Positions 1-6,876 of a stretch of DNA of 64,000 bases are shown piece by piece; within the stretch, counting starts at the first letter, position 1; each line of letters opens with the position of its first letter. The stretch comes from Deltaproteobacteria bacterium (GTDB lineage: Bacteria; Myxococcota_A; Polyangia; Polyangiales; Houyiibacteriaceae), in assembly GCA_017644045.1 (NCBI GenBank), contig JAEPMI010000013.1, positions 1-64,000 on the forward strand, given 5' to 3'. The position numbers and the translations under genes are program-made. The notes beneath the pieces are model-generated. The model ran no database searches and was not told the DNA's origin. It worked only from the letters and a program-made list of their open reading frames with translations.

Positions 1-2
1 AC

Positions 3-65
3 GTCCACGAGTCGCCGGTGCACTCGTTCGCTCGCCGCCGCTTCGCGTCGACGAGCGCACTCTGA
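3..65 (+). CDS. possible 3' end of a truncated upstream gene
   Basis: A frame open from the window edge ends with TGA at 63-65 and encodes about 20 residues ending FASTSAL. It lies just before the homopolymer block and the hairpin at 118-151, as the tail of a gene would. The stretch is too short to recognise a family, and the other forward frames are also open here, so this is only a weak suggestion. Confidence 0.25.
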   Translation, partial: VHESPVHSFARRRFASTSAL

Positions 66-75
66 GCTCACGGGC

Positions 76-111
76 GGGGGGGGGGGGGGGGGGGGGGGGG
101 CCCCCCCCCCC
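76..111. repeat. 25-G run directly followed by 11-C run
   Basis: Positions 76-100 are all G and 101-111 all C, so the block is itself an inverted repeat able to pair 11 G with 11 C, and the G run could form a quadruplex. Such blocks are slippage-prone and often mark an assembly or basecalling problem. It is intergenic, so no reading frame depends on it. Confidence 0.9.
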
Positions 112-117
112 ACCACC

Positions 118-151
118 GAGCGGGCGACCGGTGGGGACCGGTCGCCCGCTC
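118..151. terminator. perfect 15-bp inverted repeat, probable terminator
   Basis: Positions 118-132 pair perfectly with 137-151 around a GGGG loop. The following bases are ATTTCTTGGGG, a short T-rich tail on the + strand. It lies between the possible upstream gene end and the lipoprotein starting at 205, so termination of rightward transcription is the likely role. The tail is weak. Confidence 0.6.
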
Positions 152-204
152 ATTTCTTGGGGCCTCGAGCCGACCGGCGCGGACCCCATTAGAGTGAGCG
201 AGCG

Positions 205-1329
205 ATGCATCGCTCCGCGATCCTGATCGCGCTCGTCCTCGGCGCGTGCGTCGGTCGGAAGGACGTCGTGACGGAGCCTCCGCCCGAGCTGCCCGCGCGG
301 AGCGACGACGCGCTGCGGCTGGTGACCTTCAACGCCTGGGGCGTGCCCTTTCGCGATCGGCACGACGACCTGCTGGACGCGGTGGCTCCCGTCCTCGACC
401 GATACGACGCCGACGTCCTGCTGCTGCAAGAGGTCTGGTTCGAGGACGACGCGCTCCGGCTCGCCGAAGGCCTCGCCGACATCGGCTTCGTGCACGAGGT
501 GCATCACGCCTCCGATGCCATCCTCGCCTTCGACAGCGCCGGGCTGATGATCGCGTCGAAGCACCCGATCGTCGATCACGACTTCCACCCCTTCCGTGCC
601 GGCCGGCTGCCGGTGCGCCCGTGGCACGTCGACTGGTTCAGCGGCAAGGGCGTGGCCACCGCCACCATCGATCATCCGAGCGGACGCTTCCGCATCGGCA
701 CCGCCCACATGCAGGCCGACTACGACGGCATCGTGTACACCGACGTGCGCGTCGCTCAGAGCGCGGAGCTCGCGGCGGCGATCGGCTGGCGCCCCATCCA
801 CGTCGTCGCCGGCGACTTCAACAGCGAGGCCCACGAGCTCGAGCATCGCGTACTGGTCGGCGCCCTCGGGGTCCGCTCCGCGCGGGTCGGCGAGGGCGTC
901 GACGACATCCTGGTCCGTGACGGTGTGAGCGTGCGCGGCTCCTGGACCAGCCCCCCGCCGAGCACCGAGCTCGATGGAGAGGCCATCGCCGTCTCGGACC
1001 ACCCGATCCTGGTCGCCGACCTCGCGATCGAGAACGGGCACCCCGACCCGCCGACGCTCGACGACGATCTCCGCTCGGACCTCGAAACCTTCTTCGAGGA
1101 CCGCGAGCGCTACCGAGCGGTGAAGCGAACCGGCGGCTGGGCGGCCGTACTGCTCGGCTTCCTCCTGATCGCCGCCTCGGAGCGGAACCGTCGACGGGGC
1201 GGGCGGCGGCTGGTGCGAGTCGTCCTGCTCACGCTCGCCCTGCTCTCGGCGGTCGGCGCCTACCGTGGGATCGCCGTGGGCACTGCCCGCGACCACTGGC
1301 GTGCCCAGGCCCGCGCGACCCTCCTGTAA
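205..1329 (+). CDS. neutral sphingomyelinase-like EEP phosphodiesterase lipoprotein
   Basis: This 374-residue protein has a signal peptide with lipobox LGAC (Cys15) and an endonuclease/exonuclease/phosphatase fold. Catalytic residues expected for the family are visible: Asn43 in TFNAWG, Glu76 in LLQEVW, His168, Asp204 and Asn206 in GDFN, and Asp265-His266 in SDH. DWFSGK at 143-148 matches the spacing of the DK switch of neutral sphingomyelinases. Two hydrophobic helices (about 311-325 and 336-352) close the protein, as in animal SMPD2. The likely reaction is phosphodiester cleavage of a sphingolipid or phospholipid head group at the envelope, but the substrate is inferred. The gene appears to be a single unit; the next gene follows after 46 bases. 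Confidence 0.72.
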   Translation: MHRSAILIALVLGACVGRKDVVTEPPPELPARSDDALRLVTFNAWGVPFRDRHDDLLDAVAPVLDRYDADVLLLQEVWFEDDALRLAEGLADIGFVHEVHHASDAILAFDSAGLMIASKHPIVDHDFHPFRAGRLPVRPWHVDWFSGKGVATATIDHPSGRFRIGTAHMQADYDGIVYTDVRVAQSAELAAAIGWRPIHVVAGDFNSEAHELEHRVLVGALGVRSARVGEGVDDILVRDGVSVRGSWTSPPPSTELDGEAIAVSDHPILVADLAIENGHPDPPTLDDDLRSDLETFFEDRERYRAVKRTGGWAAVLLGFLLIAASERNRRRGGRRLVRVVLLTLALLSAVGAYRGIAVGTARDHWRAQARATLL

Positions 1330-1375
1330 CGCCATCGTTGGTGAACCACGTTCGCGACGAGGGTAGGATGGGCCG

Positions 1376-3064
1376 ATGCGAAGGATCCTCCCCCTCTTGT
1401 GCGTGCTTCTCTCCGTCGGCTGCGGCGACGACGACTCGAGCGACGACGTCGACGACGGCGCGCGCGACGCCTTCGTTCCCGATGGGGGCCCGATCCAGAA
1501 CGACGACGGTGGAGTCGACGGCGGCGGCGACCCCGGCGCGGTCGGCGTCATGGCGCGCCTGCCCGACGGCCGCTTCGGCGAGGCGACCGAGACCTTCACC
1601 ATCCCCGCGCCCGACGAGGGCATGGGGATCTACATCCCCGACGTGCAGGACCGCTTCGGCGATGTCGACTGGGACACGCTCGACCGGCTCTACATCCCCG
1701 CCGGCCACTATCCCTTCATCAACCTCGGCAACCTCCCCGATCGCGATCCGGCCGACCCGCTGGTGATCACCAACCTCGGCGGGCAGGTGCGCGTCGGCGG
1801 CCTCGATCACCACTACCTCTTCGTGGTCGGCGGCGGCTCGGGCTGGGTCCTCTCCGGTCGCTACGACCCGATCTCCGCCACCGGCGACGAAGCCTTCCCC
1901 GGCCATCGGGACAACGAGTACGCGAACAGCCAGGACAGCTACGGGATCATCGTGGACGACGAGCTCGTGCGCGAGAGCGTGAGCGGGCTCGGCATCGGCG
2001 GCGGCGCCACCCAGTTCGAGGTGGAGTTCGTGGAGATCACCCAGGTCGGCTTCGCCGGCATGCTCATCAAGACCGACAACGAGGCCGACGCGACGATGAG
2101 CGACGTGTGGATCCACGACAACTACGTCCACGACACCGTCAGCGAGGGCATGTACCTCGGCAGCACCCAGGCCCAGCCCCAGCACACGCTCGAGGGCTGG
2201 GACGTCAGCTACAACCGCGTGCTCCGCGCCGGCACCGAGTCGATTCAGCTCGGTCAGCTCGCGGGTGACAACGAGGTCCACCACAACGTCTTCGGCCCCT
2301 CGGCGATCGACTGGCGCGACGCCTTCCAGAACTTCCAGGACGGCAACCTCCAGATCTCCATCCGCTCGGGTGTGATTCGGGTGCACCACAACGTCTTCCT
2401 CGGCGCCGCCGGCTCGATGGTCGGCATGTTCGGCAACGACGTCCCTGGCGACAGTCACGCGGACGGCGACGGCGTGGTCTTCTCCGACAACTACCTCGCG
2501 CACTTCCGGAACCTCGGCATCTACGGCCACTTCCGCGACGTCTCGCCGCTGACCTACACGATCCGCGACAGCTTCATCCGCGGCTACGCCTTCGACCGCG
2601 ACGAGGTCTACACCGACGCGACGCCGCCCGGTCACGTCATCCGCCAGGGCACCAACACCACGCCCTTCGTCGTGGAGAACGTGGCCTTCGCGGACTCCGA
2701 CCGGCTCTGCAGCCCGGTCATGGGCGACTGCAACGGCGAAGCCACCAACTTCACCGGCTCGGGCAACTCGATGACCACCGTCGAGCCCATCGAGTTTCGC
2801 GCGGCGGGGCTGCCCACGGACTTCGACTACCTGATGCTCGAGCAGTGGACCGACACCGCGTCGCGCAACGGCGACGCGCCGGTGACCTACCCGGCCGACA
2901 CGATCGTGATGCACTACGGCGTCCCCTATCGCTGCGCGGACGAGTGCGCCCCGAGCGACGTCCCCGGCGAGAGCGACAGCTGGGAGGTCATGGCCGCGTT
3001 CCCGGACGACGTGCGCGCCGTGCCCTCGAGCCCCTACGCCGACCTCGGCCTCGGCGAAGGCTGA
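1376..3064 (+). CDS. right-handed beta-helix lipoprotein
   Basis: The product is 562 residues with a short signal peptide ending in SVGC and a mature start CGDDDSSDD followed by an Asp/Gly-rich linker. From about residue 110 it carries parallel beta-helix repeats rich in asparagine and histidine turns (for example HDNYVHD, HHNVF twice), as in pectate-lyase-like folds. No catalytic site is evident, so polysaccharide binding or cleavage is only a possibility. The start ATG has GTAGGATGGG just upstream. The final 60 residues hold two cysteines in RCADEC. A second, distinct beta-helix lipoprotein lies at 4746-6680. Confidence 0.65.
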   Translation: MRRILPLLCVLLSVGCGDDDSSDDVDDGARDAFVPDGGPIQNDDGGVDGGGDPGAVGVMARLPDGRFGEATETFTIPAPDEGMGIYIPDVQDRFGDVDWDTLDRLYIPAGHYPFINLGNLPDRDPADPLVITNLGGQVRVGGLDHHYLFVVGGGSGWVLSGRYDPISATGDEAFPGHRDNEYANSQDSYGIIVDDELVRESVSGLGIGGGATQFEVEFVEITQVGFAGMLIKTDNEADATMSDVWIHDNYVHDTVSEGMYLGSTQAQPQHTLEGWDVSYNRVLRAGTESIQLGQLAGDNEVHHNVFGPSAIDWRDAFQNFQDGNLQISIRSGVIRVHHNVFLGAAGSMVGMFGNDVPGDSHADGDGVVFSDNYLAHFRNLGIYGHFRDVSPLTYTIRDSFIRGYAFDRDEVYTDATPPGHVIRQGTNTTPFVVENVAFADSDRLCSPVMGDCNGEATNFTGSGNSMTTVEPIEFRAAGLPTDFDYLMLEQWTDTASRNGDAPVTYPADTIVMHYGVPYRCADECAPSDVPGESDSWEVMAAFPDDVRAVPSSPYADLGLGEG

Positions 3065-3086
3065 GGTCGCCGTGGTAGGAGAGACC

Positions 3087-3746
3087 ATGACCGCGCGGGT
3101 TCGCTTCTACTTCGACTTCATCTCCCCCTACGCCTACCTCGCCTGGTCCGACGCCAAGGCGCTCGCCGCACGCACCGACACGGAGGTGAGCTTCGAGCCG
3201 ATCCTCTTCGCCGGGCTGCTGAACCACTGGGGTCAGCTCGGCCCTGCGGAGATCGGCCCGAAGAAGCGCTTCACCTTCCGCGACGCCTACCGGCGCGCCC
3301 ACGACCGCGGTCTCTCGCTCACGCCGCCGGCGACTCACCCTTTCAACCCGCTCACCGCGCTGCGCCTCGCCCAGCCCGAGGTCGCCGGCGATCTCCAGAC
3401 CGCCATCGTCGACACCCTCTACCACCACGCCTGGGGCGAAGGCGGCGAGCTCGGCGACCCGAAGGCCATCGCCGAGGCCCTCACGCGGGCCGGTCTCGAC
3501 GCCACGCTGGTCGAGCGCACCCAGGACCCCGCCGTCAAGGAACGCCTGAAGGCCCGCACCGCCGACGCCGTCGAGCGAGGCGTCTTCGGCGTCCCCACCT
3601 TCCTCGCCGAGCGCGATGGCGAGACCGAGCTCTTCTGGGGCCACGACCGGTTCCGCGACCTCGAGCGCTGGATCGCGGGCGAGGACCCGGCCGCGAACAT
3701 CGCCGCGGATCTCGAGCGCTCGGCGAGCGCCGACCGGCGCAGCTGA
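3087..3746 (+). CDS. 2-hydroxychromene-2-carboxylate isomerase-like DsbA-fold protein
   Basis: This 219-residue protein opens with VRFYFDFISPYAYLAW, the N-terminal strand and SPY motif of the HCCA isomerase/kappa-class GST branch of the thioredoxin fold, and ends with GVFGVPTFL, the cis-proline region of that fold. The family uses glutathione to isomerise chromene carboxylates in naphthalene breakdown, but many members have other unknown substrates. ATG 3087 is preferred to a GTG at 3072 because AGGAGA lies at 3077-3082. No aromatic-degradation genes are nearby, so the physiological substrate is unclear. Confidence 0.75.
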   Translation: MTARVRFYFDFISPYAYLAWSDAKALAARTDTEVSFEPILFAGLLNHWGQLGPAEIGPKKRFTFRDAYRRAHDRGLSLTPPATHPFNPLTALRLAQPEVAGDLQTAIVDTLYHHAWGEGGELGDPKAIAEALTRAGLDATLVERTQDPAVKERLKARTADAVERGVFGVPTFLAERDGETELFWGHDRFRDLERWIAGEDPAANIAADLERSASADRRS

Positions 3747-3763
3747 CGCCCGAACGGCGGATG

Positions 3764-3950
3764 CTCTAGACCCAGAACAAGCGCTGCGCGCTCGTTCTGG
3801 ACCTGTCTCTACTCTCAGGGTCTTTTCAGAAAAGACCCTCGCCGCTCGGAGTGAATCCGAGTGCCTTCATCCGAAAACGCGCGCCTTCGGCGCGTCTAGC
3901 CCTGCAAACCCAGCACTTCCTGTCGGAAGCGCTGGGTTTTGGGTCTAGAG
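3764..3950. repeat. multi-hairpin intergenic element (copy A) with terminal inverted repeats
   Basis: The whole gap between two + strand genes is filled by structure. CTCTAGACCCA at 3764-3774 is exactly complementary to 3940-3950. Inside lie five hairpins: 3772-3800 (one mismatch), a perfect 11-bp palindrome at 3817-3839, 3845-3861 with loop GTGAA, a TTC-loop GC hairpin at about 3879-3895, and 3906-3939 (15 bp, one mismatch, T-rich end). The architecture recurs at 49536-49650 and 58943-59100. It could be a miniature mobile element, a structured RNA, or an unusually elaborate terminator. Confidence 0.7.
3906..3940. terminator. intrinsic terminator, probably bidirectional
   Basis: A 15-bp stem with one mismatch (3906-3920 with 3925-3939) and TGTC loop is preceded by AAA and ends in TTTT. 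It is the last hairpin of copy A and stands 18 bases before the SDR start, so it probably insulates the SDR from upstream transcription. Confidence 0.6.
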
Positions 3951-3957
3951 TCCGCCC

Positions 3958-4746
3958 ATGGCAGGAAAGTTCGAAGGCAAGGTCGGCTGGGTCACCGGCG
4001 GGGGCAGCGGCATCGGCAAGGCGATCGCGCTGGAGCTCGCGAACGAAGGCGCGGCGGTCGCGGTCAGCGGTCGGCGCGCCGAACGGCTCGAGGAGGTCGT
4101 GGCGGAGATCGGCGCGGCCGGCGGTCGCGCGATGGCGGTCCCGCTGGACGTCACGGACGACGGCGCATGCCTCGCAGCAGCCGACGCGATCGTGAAGGAG
4201 CTCGGCTCCCTCGACGTCGCCGTCGCGAACGCCGGCTTCGGCGTGACCGGCAAGCTCACCGAGATGGAGCTCGCCGACTTCAAGCGACAGTTCGACGTGA
4301 ACGTCTTCGGGCTGATGGCCACCGTGCAGGCCGCCGTGCCGCACCTGCGTGACGTCGACGGTCGCCTCGGTCTGCTCGGCAGCGTCATGGCGATGCTGAC
4401 CGTCCCGGGCAACGGCGCCTACGCCGCGTCGAAGTACGCCGTCCGGGCCATCGGCCAGACGCTCGCGGCCGAGCTCCACGGCACCGGCATGAGCTGCACG
4501 CTCCTGCACCCCGGCTTCGTGGAGTCGGAGATCGCCCAGGTCGACAACCAGGGCCGCCACCACCCGGGCGCGAAGGACAAGCGGCCCGCGAAGCTGATGT
4601 GGCCGGCGGACAAGGCTGCCAAGAGCTGCGTTAAGGCGCTCTACAAGCGGAAGCGCGAGCACGTCTTCACCGGCCACGGCAAGGTCAGCGCCTTCCTCGG
4701 CCGCCACGCGCCAGGGCTCGTTCACTTCGCGACCACGCGGAAGTGA
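3958..4746 (+). CDS. short-chain dehydrogenase/reductase (classical SDR)
   Basis: This 262-residue protein carries the classical SDR hallmarks: TGGGSGIG for the dinucleotide at residues 14-21, NAG near residue 92, a serine in LLGSVM and YAASK as the active-site Tyr-Lys pair. RR after the second strand suggests preference for NADP(H). It would oxidise or reduce an unknown alcohol/carbonyl in the cytoplasm. The stop TGA overlaps the ATG of the next gene (TGATG at 4744-4748), so the two are probably translated together. Confidence 0.88.
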   Translation: MAGKFEGKVGWVTGGGSGIGKAIALELANEGAAVAVSGRRAERLEEVVAEIGAAGGRAMAVPLDVTDDGACLAAADAIVKELGSLDVAVANAGFGVTGKLTEMELADFKRQFDVNVFGLMATVQAAVPHLRDVDGRLGLLGSVMAMLTVPGNGAYAASKYAVRAIGQTLAAELHGTGMSCTLLHPGFVESEIAQVDNQGRHHPGAKDKRPAKLMWPADKAAKSCVKALYKRKREHVFTGHGKVSAFLGRHAPGLVHFATTRK

Positions 4747-6680
4747 TGCGCCGCTTCGCGCTACTGCTCCTGCTCGCCGGCTGCGGTGACGACGACTCCA
4801 CCGACCGACGCGACGCGGCGACCGAGCGCGACGCCGCGACGATCCGCGACGCGGAGACCCCGGCGGACTCGAGCGCGGACGGCGCGAGTGACATCGACAT
4901 GGGGCCGGTCTGCGAGAGCTCGCTGATCCACGGCGAGGCGGCGCCGCTCGCCACGATCGACGAGTGCGGTCGGCTCAGCTACGGGCTCTACGCCAACGAG
5001 GGCGAGAGCGAGGCCATCCACCGGCTGCCCGACTTCTCGTTCGCTGGCTACCGCATGGGCGGCGTCGCGCTCCCGGACGTCGCGACCGTGACCACCGTCG
5101 ACCCGGCTGACGGCGACGACCGCGCGCGGATCCAGGCCGCCATCGACGAGGTCTCGGCGCGCACTCCGGACGCCGCTGGCTTCCGTGGCGCCGTCGAGCT
5201 GAGCTCCGGGACGTACCAGGTGGATGGCACGATCGAGATCACCACCAGCGGCGTGGTCCTCCGCGGCGCCGGACAGGGAACCGACGGCACCGTCATCGTC
5301 GCGACCCGCCGCGAGCAACACGATCTGATCAGCATCGCCGGCTCCGGCGGGCTGCAAGCCATCGACGGGACCACGCAGGCGATCACCAGCGACGTCGTGC
5401 CCGTCGGCTCGACCGCGCTGACGGTCGCCGACGGGTCCGGCTTCTCGGCCGGTGACCTCGTGGGCGTCGCCCGCACCCCGAACGACGCCTGGATCGACGC
5501 GGTCGGCATGCGCCCCTTCGGCTGGACCGCCGGAGGCTATCGCGTGGTGCACGAACGCCGCGTCGTCGCGGTCGACGGCGACGAGCTCACCATCGACGTG
5601 CCCATCGTGGACACCATCGACGCGACCTACGGCGGTGGTGAGGTCTTCCGCGCCGAGGCGCCGAACCGGATCGAGGAGGTCGGCGTCGAAGGTCTTCGCC
5701 TGGTCTCCGAGTACAGCGGCGCCGAGGACGAGGCCCACGGCTGGAAGGCGGTCCGGCTGCAACGGGTGACCAACGGCTGGGTTCGCGACGTCACCGCCGA
5801 GCACTTCGGATTCTCTGCGGTCAGCGCCGAGCGCGGCACCACGTTCGTGACCATTCAGGACTGCGCGATGCTCGAACCGATCTCGATCGTGACCGGCGGG
5901 CGCCGCTACTCGTTCTACGCAGACGACGCGATGGGCATCCTCTTCCAGCGCCTCTACAGCGAAGAGGCGCGCCACGACTTCGCCACCGGCTCGCAGACGC
6001 CGGGGCCCAACGTCTGGCTCGACTGCTACTCCACCGCGAGCACCAACGACGACGGCCCGCACCACCGCTGGGCGACCGGCATCCTCATGGACAACGTGCT
6101 CAGCTACGAGCTGCACGTGGAGAACCGAGAGGACTCGGGCACCGGCCACGGCTGGTCCGGCGCGCAGGTCCTCTTCTGGAACTCCGCCGCCGAAGGCCTC
6201 CGCTCGTTCGCGCCCACGGGCGCCATGAACTGGGTGGTCGGCACGATGGGCGAGCAGCAGCCCGGCCAGTGGACCACCGCGGAGCCGCTCGGCTTCTACG
6301 AGTCCCACGACCGACCGGTGGAGCCTCGGAGCCTCTACCTGATCCAGCTCCGCGACCGCCTCGGTGCAGGCGCCGTTCGCGCCGTGACGACACCGGAACA
6401 GCTCGACGGCCGCATCTGGAGCCGTCTCCGCGGCTGGGCCGGCGAGGGACCGATCGGTGACGCGACGCCGGCAGCGGGCGACCCGACATGCAGCACCGGA
6501 GTCGCTTCCGGCAGTGCCTGCTGCACCGCGAGCTGCGGCTCCTGCGGCGGCAGCGGCTGCGGCGCCCGCCCGGGCGGCGGCGACAACTGCTGCTCGACCG
6601 GCGTCTGGCACTCTGGCCGCAGCTGCGCGACCCACGCACCACCCTGCGTCTTGGATCCGGCCTTCGCGCCGGCGCTCTGA
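4746..6680 (+). CDS. pectate-lyase-superfamily lipoprotein with Cys-rich C-terminus
   Basis: This 644-residue lipoprotein starts with an MRRFALLLLLAGC signal and mature CGDDDSTD, followed by a linker of repeated D-A pairs. Around residues 115-180 it has the entry segment of the pectate lyase 3 superfamily beta-helix (DDRARIQAAIDEVS, then SSGTYQVDGTI and LRGAGQGTDGTV). The last 70 residues hold closely spaced cysteines (CCTASCGSCGGSGCG, then NCCSTG), a separate knob-like domain likely held by disulfides. The start ATG overlaps the SDR stop. No catalytic residues can be assigned; glycan binding or cleavage is plausible. Confidence 0.65.
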   Translation: MRRFALLLLLAGCGDDDSTDRRDAATERDAATIRDAETPADSSADGASDIDMGPVCESSLIHGEAAPLATIDECGRLSYGLYANEGESEAIHRLPDFSFAGYRMGGVALPDVATVTTVDPADGDDRARIQAAIDEVSARTPDAAGFRGAVELSSGTYQVDGTIEITTSGVVLRGAGQGTDGTVIVATRREQHDLISIAGSGGLQAIDGTTQAITSDVVPVGSTALTVADGSGFSAGDLVGVARTPNDAWIDAVGMRPFGWTAGGYRVVHERRVVAVDGDELTIDVPIVDTIDATYGGGEVFRAEAPNRIEEVGVEGLRLVSEYSGAEDEAHGWKAVRLQRVTNGWVRDVTAEHFGFSAVSAERGTTFVTIQDCAMLEPISIVTGGRRYSFYADDAMGILFQRLYSEEARHDFATGSQTPGPNVWLDCYSTASTNDDGPHHRWATGILMDNVLSYELHVENREDSGTGHGWSGAQVLFWNSAAEGLRSFAPTGAMNWVVGTMGEQQPGQWTTAEPLGFYESHDRPVEPRSLYLIQLRDRLGAGAVRAVTTPEQLDGRIWSRLRGWAGEGPIGDATPAAGDPTCSTGVASGSACCTASCGSCGGSGCGARPGGGDNCCSTGVWHSGRSCATHAPPCVLDPAFAPAL

Positions 6681-6876
6681 CTCGATCCCGTTCGCGGACC
6701 TCCGTGCCCACGGTGCCTTCGTGCGAGAACGAGGGCCCCGCAGCCGGAACGAAGCCGGCGTGAAAAGACCGAAGTCGGACCCGAGCCCCGCCCCCGCAAT
6801 GAAGAAGAGGATCGGGACGAGACCCGGGTCCGATTCGGCGCGCAGTTCCCCGCCGATGGGGTTGGTTGGTGATGGA

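Noticed and set aside
1229-3088. 619-codon open frame on the minus strand, antisense to the beta-helix lipoprotein gene
   Set aside because: Its translation is a Val/Ala/Asp/His/Arg-rich mix with no motif, the expected shadow of a high-GC gene on the other strand; the forward product has a signal peptide and beta-helix repeats.
6775-6833. Inverted 9-mers between convergent genes as a bidirectional terminator
   Set aside because: The arms are only 9 bp apart by 41 bases and have no T-run; chance in GC-rich DNA is plausible.
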